Shown here piece after piece: positions 37,130-44,429 of a DNA stretch of 48,298 nucleotides; the stretch's first letter is position 1; the number at the start of each line of letters is the position of its first letter. Source of the DNA: Streptomyces sp. NRRL S-646 (GTDB taxonomy: Bacteria > Actinomycetota > Actinomycetes > Streptomycetales > Streptomycetaceae); assembly GCF_000720765.1 (NCBI RefSeq), contig NZ_JODC01000034.1, positions 1 through 48,298 on the forward strand, written 5' to 3'. The position numbers and the translations under genes are program-made. The notes below the pieces were generated by a model. The model saw nothing but the letters and a program-made list of their open reading frames with translations. It searched no databases and was not told the DNA's origin.

Positions 37130-38247
37130 GGTGGATCCTTTGATCGCTTCCCCCCTGCGACTCGGCACTCCTGGCTCGGCCGGTGCGAGGAGAGGAGCGC
37201 GGCGATGAGCTCCCGTCGGCTGCGGACGCCGAACCGGGCGAAGACGGCTGTCAGGTGCTCCTGGACGGTGTAGGCGGAAACGTGGAGCCGCTCCACGATC
37301 TCCCGGGTCGAGCAGCCCTCCAGCACAAGGGCGGTCACCCGATTCTGCGCCGGGGTGAGGCCGTGCGCGGCCAGGATGAGGGATCCGATCTCGGCAGCGG
37401 GGGCAGGTTCGACGACCACGCCGATCTGCTCCCCCGCAGGGCCCCGCAGCCGGGTGGCGTGCAGAGACAGCCACTGACCATCGCTCGTCCGCAGCCGGAC
37501 AGATCCGTGGCGGTCCGCCGCGGCCGACCCCGGCACGTCATCGGGTGTGGCCAGGTGCGCGGCGACGGAGTACACGGGTACGGGCAGTCCCACGATCCGG
37601 GGGCCGCGCAGCCGGGCGAGCCACTGCTCAGCGTCCGGGCTGATCGAGACGAGGGCGAGCTCCTGGTCGAGCACGATCACGCCGGGGGTGCCCGGTGTTG
37701 CGGGCCCCACTCGCCTCAGCGTCTCCTGGACGACGGTACGGCGCAGGCCCTCGGCCAGGTGCGGGGCGAGCTTCCTCAGTACATCGAGGTCCTGGCCGCA
37801 GAAGCCGGCCTCCCCGTCAGCCCGATGCAGGCACAGCACGCCCCAGCAGTCGCGCCCGGCGGTCAGGGCGGCCCGCAGCTCATCGCCCAGGCCCAGACCG
37901 GCCATGATCTCCCGGTAGCGGGCGCTCTCGCAGCGCTGCCCCCGGGTGGCCCGGTCCAACGACGTGACCGTGTCGGGCCCTCGGGCGAGCGCGGTGAACT
38001 TGTTGACGTCCTCGCGCCCGTACTCGTTGTCCAGGAAGAGGGAACCGACGCCGTCCAAGGGCTCCTGGGCCGCCATCGAGGTGAACAGCAGGGTCGCCGG
38101 ATCGACGGACGCGAAGAAGACGGCCTCCACCGGGAGGATGTCCGGCAAACGGCGTAGCACCTCGATGGTCAGCTCGGGCAGGTCCAGGCCTGCGTAGCAG
38201 CGGTCGATCAGCCGCTCGACGCGTCGCTCCGGGATGCCGGTGGCCAT
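37126..38247 (-). CDS. LuxR-type transcriptional regulator with GAF-like sensor
   Basis: The product is 373 aa. Residues ~15-200 look like a GAF-like sensor: LFLDNEYGREDVNKF, then WGVLCLHRADGEAGFCGQDL, the typical end of a GAF domain. A PAS-like middle follows (GVIVLDQELALVSISPDAEQ). A C-terminal LuxR helix-turn-helix (~310-365) has LTPAQNRVTALVLEGCSTRE and LHVSAYTVQEHLTAVFARFG. No phosphorylation domain is present. ATG 38247 is used; the ribosome site is weak, but the gene starts only 10 bases after the stop of the upstream SnoaL-like gene. It overlaps the next gene by ATGA. It likely controls its own operon, perhaps through the dyad at 38725. Confidence 0.87.
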   Translation of the reverse strand: MATGIPERRVERLIDRCYAGLDLPELTIEVLRRLPDILPVEAVFFASVDPATLLFTSMAAQEPLDGVGSLFLDNEYGREDVNKFTALARGPDTVTSLDRATRGQRCESARYREIMAGLGLGDELRAALTAGRDCWGVLCLHRADGEAGFCGQDLDVLRKLAPHLAEGLRRTVVQETLRRVGPATPGTPGVIVLDQELALVSISPDAEQWLARLRGPRIVGLPVPVYSVAAHLATPDDVPGSAAADRHGSVRLRTSDGQWLSLHATRLRGPAGEQIGVVVEPAPAAEIGSLILAAHGLTPAQNRVTALVLEGCSTREIVERLHVSAYTVQEHLTAVFARFGVRSRRELIAALLSSHRPSQECRVAGGKRSKDPP

Positions 38248-38257
38248 GACGTCGACG

Positions 38258-38689
38258 CTACGCCGAGGCCGGCGTCGGCACGAGCCCGAGCTGGCGCAAC
38301 AGTCCGAGGTCGTCCAGACGGCCCCAACGCTCCACAATCCGGCCGCCCCGGACCCGGAAGATGTTGATCCCCTTCAGGACCACGGTGCGCCCGTCACCCA
38401 CGACGCCCATCACCTCGCCCTGCTGGGTGCCGGAGGCGGTGAACTGCTCGACCACCAGCTCCCCCTCGCCGACCAGGAAACCCAGGTCGGAATGCCAGTC
38501 CGGAAACCCCTGCCGGAACAGGGCGCCTGCGGCCCTCATGCCCTCCCGGTCCGGGCCGACGCCGACCGGCGGGTCGTGATTGACGAAGTCCTCGGCGAGG
38601 TAGACGTCGACGGCCGACAGGTCACCCCTGGTGAACAGCGCGTCGATGAAAGCGGTCACGGTCTGCTTGTTCTGCTCAATGGTGTCCAT
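38258..38689 (-). CDS. SnoaL-like polyketide cyclase/ester cyclase family protein
   Basis: The product is 143 aa. It opens MDTIEQNKQTVTAFIDALFT and continues DVYLAEDFVNHDPP, GFPDWHSDLGFLVGEGE and GINIFRVRGGRIVERWGRLD. This is the common SnoaL-type ester cyclase/SnoaL-like arrangement, with an Asn-His-Asp cluster that may line the pocket. ATG 38689 has GAGGA eight bases upstream. It is first in the operon with the LuxR regulator (10-base gap). The promoter should lie in 38690-38770, where a dyad is present. Confidence 0.85.
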   Translation of the reverse strand: MDTIEQNKQTVTAFIDALFTRGDLSAVDVYLAEDFVNHDPPVGVGPDREGMRAAGALFRQGFPDWHSDLGFLVGEGELVVEQFTASGTQQGEVMGVVGDGRTVVLKGINIFRVRGGRIVERWGRLDDLGLLRQLGLVPTPASA

Positions 38690-38724
38690 ACGGAAAATCC
38701 TCGGCGCACCAAGCTGGCTCCGGA

Positions 38725-38742
38725 ACCCCAACACTTTGGGGT
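38725..38742. promoter_or_regulatory. Dyad upstream of the SnoaL-LuxR operon
   Basis: ACCCCAA at 38725-38731 and TTGGGGT at 38736-38742 are a perfect 7-base inverted repeat separated by CACT. It is 36 bases upstream of the first start codon of the operon, a good place for an operator or activator site. A short hairpin is also possible but would sit in the leader. Confidence 0.5.
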
Positions 38743-39215
38743 ATCCCGACGCCCGGCTCAGGATGCTCGGCGCCGTCCGACCCGCGGCGAGCGCCCGGAA
38801 CGCTTCCGGACCGTCCTGGTCCTGGCAGCGAGCGGGCCTGAACTTCAGGACCGCCTCCAGGACGTCGACTGCGGTCAGATCCTGAAGGCCGGGGACCGCG
38901 GCCACCGTCATCGCCGCCGTAGTCCTCACCGCCGCCGCGGGACTCCTTGCCACCCGCTGGATCACCGAACACCGGCTCCGCACCCGCTGACGAGTCCGAC
39001 TGCCCGAACGGATGCCATCATCCGGGCAGCCGTCCACGGATCACTCCGCAGGACCAGCCTGCGCTCCGGGCGGATCCGGCCGGTGCCCCCGGCCGTGAGC
39101 TGGACCCTGGTGCCGCGTCAGAGAACGTTTGCCCTGCCGACTTGTCAGGCAGGGCCGGCTCCAGGGTGCAGGGCGGCGCGGCGGGGCAGAGGTCTCCGGG
39201 TGCGGCACTACCGTC

Positions 39216-39515
39216 ATGAGGGTGACGGGAATCAATGCCGACCAGCGGTGGTCCGAGTCCATGCCGGCGGCCTATGAGCAGTACCACGTGCCCGTGGTCC
39301 GCCAGCCCTTCGCCGAGGACCTGACCGCGAGGGCGGCGGCACTCCACCCTCGGCGCATCCTCGAACTGGCCGCGGGGACAGGCGTGTTGACATTGAACCT
39401 GCTCGCCGCGAAACCGTCGGCCGACGTGACGGCCAGCGACCTCAACGAGGCCATGGTCGCCTTCGGATCGGCCCGGGCCCCGGGCGCGGAGTGGCGGCAG
39501 GCTGACGCGCAGCGG
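39216..39515 (+). pseudogene. Class I methyltransferase, truncated after motif I
   Basis: ATG 39216 opens a protein with RWSESMPAAYEQYHVPVVRQ, PFAEDLTARAA, ILELAAGTGVLTLNLLA (SAM motif I), VTASDLNEAMV and EWRQADAQ. These are the first ~100 residues of UbiE-like methyltransferases. At about 39515 the homology stops and a different gene remnant begins. No ribosome site is clear. The rest of the enzyme is missing, so it is inactive. Confidence 0.65.
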
Positions 39516-39534
39516 CGACACGTCATCAGCGGGC

Positions 39535-39790
39535 GATTGCCGTCCCTACGACAGCGTCATCGCCTTCGACATGCTCACCCGCGACGACACCGGCCCCGGC
39601 CCCGACGACCTGACCACCCTCGTCACCTGCGGATCCCCCCTGGCCTGGCCCACCATCCGTCATTCCCTGGGCCAGGACGGCGCCCTTCAACTGCCTGACG
39701 GTATCGACTGGTTGAACCTTCACGCTGCCGGTGACCTTGTCGCCCAGAGCGGACTTGCGGTCGTCGGTCAGGAGTGCTCGTCTGTCCATC
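39535..39790 (+). pseudogene. Fragment of an alpha/beta-hydrolase-like protein
   Basis: In one frame the sequence reads PYDSVIAFDMLTRDD, TLVTCGSPLAWPTIRHSLGQ and LPDGIDWLNLHAAGDLVAQ. This resembles the region after the nucleophile in lipase-like alpha/beta hydrolases, where S-G-S-VA-D and LGSPL are followed by V-DP-D-V. The catalytic GHS nucleophile region has been cut off by the junction with the methyltransferase fragment at about 39530. It is a scrap, not a functional gene. Confidence 0.5.
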
Positions 39791-39914
39791 ATGAACCATT
39801 CGGGGACATGGGCCGTTGTGTCGGCGGCCCGGGCAGGCAGGTGTGCAGGTGGGATGCGATGGGCACGGCGTCATGCCCAGCCAGGTCAAAACGGGGTAAG
39901 GGGATGGGTCGGCG

Positions 39915-40766
39915 TCAGTGTGCGATCACGAGCGTCTGGGTTTCGAGGCCGGAGCAGTTGCTGCTGTGGCTTTGTCGTGGCCGTGGTGAGGTGGTCGGTG
40001 ACGGGGGAGGTCTTGGCGTAGGCGGCGATCGTGTTGAGTAGGGCGGTGCCGATCGCCGGGGCCGTGCGGCGTGCTCAGATCTTGATGACGAGCTTGCCCC
40101 GGGCGTGGCCGGCCTGGCTGCGGGCGTGGGCCTCGGCGATCCGGTCGAGGGGGTACATGGCTTCGATGTGCGGGACGTACGCTCCGGCCGCCCCCAGGTC
40201 CGCGGCCTCCACCAGCGAGGCCGGCGTGGGGACGTCGGGGGCGAGCGAGAGACGGGCGCCGTGCTGATGATCCCGTGCTTGGAGACGGTGTACGCGGTGC
40301 CGGCGGCGCTGCCGCGCAGGGCCGCCTCCGAAGCCGTGTTGACGATGGCGCCGTTGCCGCGGCCCAGCAGGTGGGGCAGGGCGGCGCGGGTGAGCAGGAA
40401 CGGAGCGGTGAGGTTGATCCGTATGACCCGCTCCCACTTCGCGTCGCTCACGTCGGCGGTGGCGGTCATGGTGTCTATGATCCCGGCGTTGTTGACCAGG
40501 ACGTCGAGGCCGCCGAAGGCTTCCACGGCCGTGCTGATCACCTCGTCGGCGGTGTGCTGGTCGCTCAGGTCGCCGACGACCGCGCGGGCGGTGCCGCCGC
40601 CCGCTTCGATCTCCTTGACGACCGCCTCGGCGCCGTCGGCGTTGAGATCGGCGACGAGGACCTTGTCGCCGAGCTGCGCGAACCGCAGTGCCGTGGCGCG
40701 TCCGATCCCCGACCCGGCGCCGGTGACGACGACGCCGCGACCTTGTGATCCGGTGGTGCTGCTCAT
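39915..40766 (-). CDS. SDR oxidoreductase, truncated after the catalytic motif and fused to unrelated sequence
   Basis: Residues 1-170 are a good classical SDR: cofactor loop TGAGSGIG, VADLNADGAE, VNNAGIID, NTASEAA and the catalytic YTVSKHGI near residue 163. From about 40250 the frame leaves the family; the DNA there encodes, in another frame, the tail of a quinone oxidoreductase. The open frame continues to 39915 as a proline/arginine-rich tail of ~110 residues that is not protein-like. The C-terminal substrate-binding part is missing, so activity is doubtful. ATG 40766 has AAGGAG upstream and overlaps the stop of a 38-codon ORF as ATGA. Confidence 0.65.
   Translation of the reverse strand: MSSTTGSQGRGVVVTGAGSGIGRATALRFAQLGDKVLVADLNADGAEAVVKEIEAGGGTARAVVGDLSDQHTADEVISTAVEAFGGLDVLVNNAGIIDTMTATADVSDAKWERVIRINLTAPFLLTRAALPHLLGRGNGAIVNTASEAALRGSAAGTAYTVSKHGIISTAPVSRSPPTSPRRPRWWRPRTWGRPERTSRTSKPCTPSTGSPRPTPAARPATPGASSSSRSEHAARPRRSAPPYSTRSPPTPRPPPSPTTSPRPRQSHSSNCSGLETQTLVIAH
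39920..40060 (-). pseudogene. Possible C-terminal scrap of a DHA2-type MFS transporter
   Basis: A minus-strand frame reads AIGTALLNTIAAYAKTSPV, close to the IGTALL-T-A segment before the last helices of DHA2 drug-efflux pumps, and ends LLRPRNPDA. The last transmembrane helices are missing. The match is short, so this is tentative. It lies between two other fragments, which supports the idea of gene debris here. Confidence 0.3.
40075..40250 (-). pseudogene. C-terminal fragment of a zinc-free quinone oxidoreductase (MDR family)
   Basis: Read on the minus strand from about 40250, the frame gives LAPDVPTPASLVEAADLGAA, then YPLDRIAEAHARSQAGHARG and KLVIKI before TGA at 40075. This is the well-known C-terminal end of NADPH:quinone-reductase-type MDR proteins (YPL---AEAH---E-GHARGK-V). 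The N-terminal 250 residues are absent. It is fused, out of frame, to the front part of an SDR gene at about 40250. Confidence 0.7.
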
Positions 40767-40879
40767 GCTGCCGCTCCTTCCAGGAGGGACCCCCCGAACG
40801 TCTTCTGGAGATCGTCGAACACGACGCGCAGGCGCTGGTTGAATTCGATGTCGGTGCGGGGGGTGTCAGTTGTTGTCAT
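40763..40879 (-). CDS. Short ORF (38 aa) translationally coupled to the SDR gene
   Basis: ATG 40879 has GGAG four bases upstream. The product begins MTTTDTPRTDIEFNQRLRVV and continues FDDLQKTFGG, a soluble, balanced composition unlike random GC-rich frames. Its TGA overlaps the SDR start as ATGA. It matches no family that I recognise and may be the N-terminal remnant of a larger protein or a genuine small leader protein. It is first in the leftward SDR transcription unit. Confidence 0.55.
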   Translation of the reverse strand: MTTTDTPRTDIEFNQRLRVVFDDLQKTFGGSLLEGAAA

Positions 40880-40969
40880 GTCACTCCAGTCCGGCGTCGC
40901 CGTCGACGGACGGCGCGCCTCAGGTCGGACAGCTGTGGTGCATGAGGTGGGTGTGGATCATGGGGTGGG

Positions 40970-41635
40970 TCATCCTCGTGTGTTCCAGACGAGGGGGGCT
41001 TTGCGGATCCAGGTGTCGTCCTCGATCGTCTGGACGAGGAACTGGGCGAGGTCGGCGCGGTTGATCCGGGCGCCGGGCTTTTCGGTGCCGGCCTCGGCGG
41101 CCCGTACGGGACCGCTGGCGGGCTTGTCGGTGAGGGCGACGGCGCGGGCCAGGGTCCAGTCGATGCCGGACGAGGCGCGCACGACCCGGTCGAGGCCGGT
41201 GTGGTCCGCGAAGCCCGCCTTGACGTTCGACAGGTTGATGAACGCCTTGACCAGCGGGTTGAGCCGGGCCCAGTCGTCGCCCGCGCCCTGCGTGGACGTC
41301 AGCACGATGCGGGGTATGCCCTGTTCGCCCATGACGGTGAGCGTGTTGCGGGCGGCGTCGGTCATGAACATCGGCGGGCTGACCGGCTTGGCCCATGGGT
41401 TGTCGGAGGTGCGGGCGTTGTTCAGCGCGCTGATCACCCCCTCGGTGCCTTCGGCGGCCTTGCGGATGTCGTCGATGTTGGCGGGGGTGCCCTGGATCAG
41501 TTCGACGCCGGCCGGTGCCTGCACCGTGTCGGGGTGGCGGACGAGGGCGCGGACGCGGTGGCCGCGCTGGGCGGCGTGCTCCAGGACGTGGGCGCCGGTG
41601 CGGCCGCTGCCGCCGAGGACCAGGAGGTTGCTCAT
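40970..41635 (-). CDS. NAD(P)-binding protein (atypical SDR, NmrA-like)
   Basis: This 221-aa protein has the extended cofactor loop LVLGGSGRTGAHVLEHA near residue 4, RALVRHPD, then IVLTSTQGAG and WTLARAVALTDKP. This is the pattern of atypical SDRs such as biliverdin-reductase-B-like and NmrA-like proteins, in which the catalytic tyrosine is often missing. It may reduce quinones or flavins, or act as a redox sensor. ATG 41635 is preferred over TTG 41644 because AAAGGCG lies at about 11 bases. It follows the azoreductase gene by 36 bases, suggesting one operon. Confidence 0.87.
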   Translation of the reverse strand: MSNLLVLGGSGRTGAHVLEHAAQRGHRVRALVRHPDTVQAPAGVELIQGTPANIDDIRKAAEGTEGVISALNNARTSDNPWAKPVSPPMFMTDAARNTLTVMGEQGIPRIVLTSTQGAGDDWARLNPLVKAFINLSNVKAGFADHTGLDRVVRASSGIDWTLARAVALTDKPASGPVRAAEAGTEKPGARINRADLAQFLVQTIEDDTWIRKAPLVWNTRG

Positions 41636-41671
41636 GGTGATCAAACGCCTTTCGGGCAGTTCAGAGGTGGA

Positions 41672-42316
41672 TCAGGCGGCCGGCCGGCCGGCCAGGGCAG
41701 AGCCCAGGCGGCGGGCCTCGTCGTGCGCCTTGGTCATGGACGCCTCGTGGAGGGGGAGGAGAGGGGCCATCATCGGCACGTACGGGGCCATGGTCAGCTC
41801 CGGCAGGACCGTCGTCAGGTCGAGGCCGAGGTTGGCCGGGTGGCCCAGGACGGTTTCCAGCGTCGGCACCAGGTGGTCCATGCCCTCCTTCGGGGCGCCG
41901 GGGCCGTAGCCGCCGCCGCGTGCGGAGATCAGCACGGCCGGGCGGCCGAGGGTGGGAGGGGCTCCGTCGAAGCTCAGGGTGCGCCCGGCGACCATGATCT
42001 GGTCCAGCCATGCCTTGAACACGGACGGCATCGTGAGGTTGTACATCGGCACGGTGAAGAGGTAGGCGTCGGCGCCGAGGAACTCCTCGATCAGTTCGTC
42101 CTGGACCGCCGCGGCCTTCGCCTGCTCGGGGGTGCGGGCGGCGGGGTCGGTGGTGCGGGCGGTGATGCCCGCCGCGCTGAGGTGCGGGGCGGGGGAGACG
42201 GCCAGGTCGCGGTGGACGACCGCGCCCTTCCACTCGTCACGGAAGGACTCGGCGACCTGACGGGAGACGGATGCCTCGCCGAGCGAGGAGGCGTCGATGT
42301 GCAGCAGGTAGGACAT
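41672..42316 (-). CDS. azoR: FMN-dependent NADH-azoreductase
   Basis: This 214-aa flavodoxin-like protein has the FMN-binding start LLHIDASSLGEASVSRQVAE, then VPMYNLTMPSVFKAWLDQI and ISARGGGYGPG, all hallmarks of AzoR. It reduces quinones and azo compounds with NADH by a two-electron mechanism, protecting against electrophiles. ATG 42316 has GAAAGG about 12 bases upstream. It lies between the DsbA-like gene (56 bases upstream) and the NAD(P)-binding gene (36 bases downstream). A divergent HxlR regulator is nearby; in Bacillus subtilis azoR1 is repressed by the HxlR protein YodB (established), so similar control is inferred. Confidence 0.92.
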   Translation of the reverse strand: MSYLLHIDASSLGEASVSRQVAESFRDEWKGAVVHRDLAVSPAPHLSAAGITARTTDPAARTPEQAKAAAVQDELIEEFLGADAYLFTVPMYNLTMPSVFKAWLDQIMVAGRTLSFDGAPPTLGRPAVLISARGGGYGPGAPKEGMDHLVPTLETVLGHPANLGLDLTTVLPELTMAPYVPMMAPLLPLHEASMTKAHDEARRLGSALAGRPAA

Positions 42317-42372
42317 GGAGATTTCAGCCTTTCAAATCGATCAAGGGTGGGTCGTGGGGTGACCGGTGGAGG

Positions 42373-43086
42373 TCAGCTGCGGGCCGGTACGGCGCAGCCG
42401 TCGGGGCCGCAGACCGCAGCGTCGCCGTCGGTCGTCAGGGTGAGCGGGTGGGATGCGTCCCAGGCCGTGCGCAGCACGTGGAGAAGGCCGTCGCTGTCCT
42501 GCGCGCCGGGGATGCCGTACCTGCCGTCGACGACGATGAAGGGGGCGCCGGTGGCGCCCAGGCGCTGGGCGCGGGCAGCGTCGTCGCGGACGTGGCGCTG
42601 GTAGCGGTGCTCGGTGAGCGCCCGGCGGGTGCCCTCCCGGTCCAGGCCGATCTCGTGGCCCAGGTCGAGCAGGTCGTCCATGCTGAAGACGGGGCGGGCC
42701 TGGCCGAAGTAGGCGCGGAAGATCGCGTCCCAGGCTTCGCGGTTCTTGCCCTCGGCGGAGGCGTGGGCGAGGAACTCGTGCGCCAGGTCGGTGTTGGCGA
42801 CCAGGTTGTCCAGCACCTTGTAGGGGGTGAGCCCTTCGGCCTCGGCCAGCGCCTCGATCCGACGCGTGGACGCCTCGGCCTGGGTGCCGCCCATGCCGTG
42901 CCGGCGCAGCAGCGCGTCACGGACGCTGAACGTCTCATCCACGGGGAAGGAGCTGCTCAGCGGGAACGAGTGGTGGACGACCTCCACCTCGTCGCCGTGC
43001 TCGAACCGCTCCACAGCCCGGTCCAGACGGTGGCTGCCCAGTCCGTACCAGGGGCAGGTGACCTCGGCCCAGATCTCGATCTTCAC
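42373..43086 (-). CDS. DsbA/FrnE-like thioredoxin-fold oxidoreductase lacking the second active-site Cys
   Basis: The product is 237 aa. The thioredoxin-fold start VKIEIWAEVTCPWYGLGSHR matches the FrnE/2-hydroxychromene-2-carboxylate-isomerase-like DsbA group, where the motif is normally CPWCYIG. Here Cys11 is followed by Pro-Trp-Tyr, so the resolving cysteine is missing. The rest is typical: GMGGTQAEASTRRIEALAEA, LGATGAPFIVVDGRYGIPGA with the cis-proline region, and a C-terminal VCGPDGCAVP cysteine pair. GTG 43086 has GGAGG seven bases upstream. It is first in the leftward azoR operon and divergent from hxlR at 43205. It may work as a monothiol enzyme or glutathione-transferase-like protein. 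Confidence 0.87.
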   Translation of the reverse strand: MKIEIWAEVTCPWYGLGSHRLDRAVERFEHGDEVEVVHHSFPLSSSFPVDETFSVRDALLRRHGMGGTQAEASTRRIEALAEAEGLTPYKVLDNLVANTDLAHEFLAHASAEGKNREAWDAIFRAYFGQARPVFSMDDLLDLGHEIGLDREGTRRALTEHRYQRHVRDDAARAQRLGATGAPFIVVDGRYGIPGAQDSDGLLHVLRTAWDASHPLTLTTDGDAAVCGPDGCAVPARS

Positions 43087-43115
43087 GACGCGCCTCCCAT
43101 GCCTGCGCTTGCTTC

Positions 43116-43163
43116 CTACTTTTTGTTCGTAGCGCCACGATGGGCCAGTATGGAAGTCGATAC
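43116..43163. promoter_or_regulatory. Candidate operators between the DsbA-azoR operon and hxlR
   Basis: Two short dyads lie in the 118-base divergent gap: CTAC at 43116-43119 with GTAG at 43129-43132, and GTAT at 43148-43151 with ATAC at 43160-43163. HxlR proteins often bind GTA-N-TAC type repeats. The patch is AT-rich for this genome. These arms are only four bases each, so chance is possible. Confidence 0.4.
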
Positions 43164-43204
43164 AAAAGGCACATCGGTGTTCGTGCCGGAGAGGAATGTG
43201 CGTC

Positions 43205-43615
43205 ATGGAGGTCACCAGCAGTTCGGGCGGCGCGGCGGCAGTGGGGCCCTGCGCCGCCATCCCCGCCGAGCACATGGAGTTCATCCGGCAGGTCCTCGAC
43301 CGCGTCGGCGACAAGTGGAGCCTGCTGCTCATCGCGGTGGTGGAGGCCGGCCCGCTGCGCTACACCGACCTGCAGCGCCAGGTCCCCGGAATCTCCCAGC
43401 GGATGCTCACCCTCACGCTCCGCCAGCTCCACGAGGACGGTCTGATCACCCGCACCGCATACGCGGAGGTCCCGCCGCGCGTCGAGTACGCCCTCACCCC
43501 GCTGGGACGCGGCCTCCACGAGATCGTGACCTCCCTGATCGGCTGGGCCACCGACCACCACGACGAGATCCGCGCACACCGCGCCCGCGCCGCGGCACCA
43601 GCAGCCCGGTCCTGA
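43205..43615 (+). CDS. HxlR-family transcriptional regulator
   Basis: The product is a 136-aa winged-helix protein with the HxlR core: CAAIPAEHMEFIRQVLDRVG, DKWSLLLIAVVEAGPLRYTD, then ISQRMLTLTLRQLHEDGLIT and VEYALTPLGRGL. Cys16 is near the position of the redox-sensing cysteine of YodB-like members, although the usual C-P motif is replaced by C-A. ATG 43205 is nine bases after GAGAGGA; ATG 43196 directly abuts that site and is less likely. It is divergent from the DsbA-like/azoR operon and probably represses it in the absence of quinones or other electrophiles. Confidence 0.9.
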   Translation: MEVTSSSGGAAAVGPCAAIPAEHMEFIRQVLDRVGDKWSLLLIAVVEAGPLRYTDLQRQVPGISQRMLTLTLRQLHEDGLITRTAYAEVPPRVEYALTPLGRGLHEIVTSLIGWATDHHDEIRAHRARAAAPAARS

Positions 43616-43689
43616 CCGCTCAGCGACCGGCTGCCGGCGGCAGTTGAGTTTGTGTGAAGAAAAACAACGACACCGTCGAGGGCCCCTGA

Positions 43690-43923
43690 CGGCTTTGTCT
43701 ACACCGCCCGCCTGCCGTTGGCGAGCGCCGCCCTGAACTGGCTCGCCGACCTGATACGCGGTCACATGAAGAAGATCGGCTCGCGGTGCCGGGCCCTGCC
43801 TGCGGGAAAGATCGCGGGGGATCGTGCTGGCGCGTCCTGGGCAAGGTCCGCAAGGATCCGAAGTGGGCGACCGCGCTGGTGCGGGCCCTGCTGGTCCTCA
43901 CGAACAAGGAAGTTGCCCGATGA
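43690..43923 (+). pseudogene. Fused scraps of transposase genes
   Basis: The stretch 43690-43800 reads LPLASAALNWLADLIRGHMK followed by KIGSRCRALPAGK, like the N-terminal end of an IS5-type transposase. From 43840 to a TGA at 43921 another frame reads GKVRKDPKWATALVRALLVL followed by TNKEVAR, a conserved-looking C-terminal end whose family I cannot name. Nothing in between forms a complete protein. This is mobile-element debris next to the hxlR gene. Confidence 0.5.
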
Positions 43924-44005
43924 CCGACGATCTTGTCGCTGGACTACCGACCCGGACCTGGCCGAGCATCCCGACGCCCACGCACACCAGACCATCCGAC
44001 CTGCA

Positions 44006-44031
44006 GTTTTCACGATGCACACTGCTCAATG
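44006..44031 (+). repeat. Direct repeat copy 1 (IS-end-like)
   Basis: This 26-base sequence beginning GTTTTCACGATGCACA and ending GCTCAATG recurs at 45998-46023 with 23 of 26 identities in the same orientation. It is probably the terminus of an insertion sequence. Confidence 0.55.
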
Positions 44032-44429
44032 GAAGCCCGCTTGCCTGCCAGACGGATCCGTCGATGACGACGGGCGCCGAAGCGGGCCTGGAAGACTGCG
44101 GCCCGCGAGCGTGTAGCCCGCATCATGGCGGGCTTGGTGCAGCCGCCCTGGCCACAGCCGCGGCGCTCGTCGTGGTTCAAGGTGGTGCAGGCAGCCACAG
44201 TGATGGCGGCGACGGTGCTCTGACCGCTGAGAGGTGCCCAGCGATGACCTTCTGTGCCCAGACCTCACGGGCATCGCGCCGCCTGCAACCGGGTGCCGCC
44301 TGCCCGAATCGCGCAATTCAGAGAGATCATTTCACTGGGAAAGCGTGAGTGAGCAGTAGGTCTAGGAGGGCTCGGGTGGAGGAATAGTCAAATTCTGTGG
44401 ACCGACCGGACAGTCCAATGACCGGTCGA
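44032..44429. other. Region between IS debris and the GNAT gene
   Basis: No supported gene is present. A 32-codon frame from ATG 44125 has no ribosome site and looks accidental. The minus strand at 44012-44110 reads FQARFGARRHRRIRL, which may be the end of IS-associated coding sequence, but I cannot assign it. Confidence 0.35.

Noticed and set aside
44125..44223. 32-codon ORF with a hydrophobic end (KVVQAATVMAATVL)
   Set aside because: No ribosome site and it lies in element debris; probably chance.
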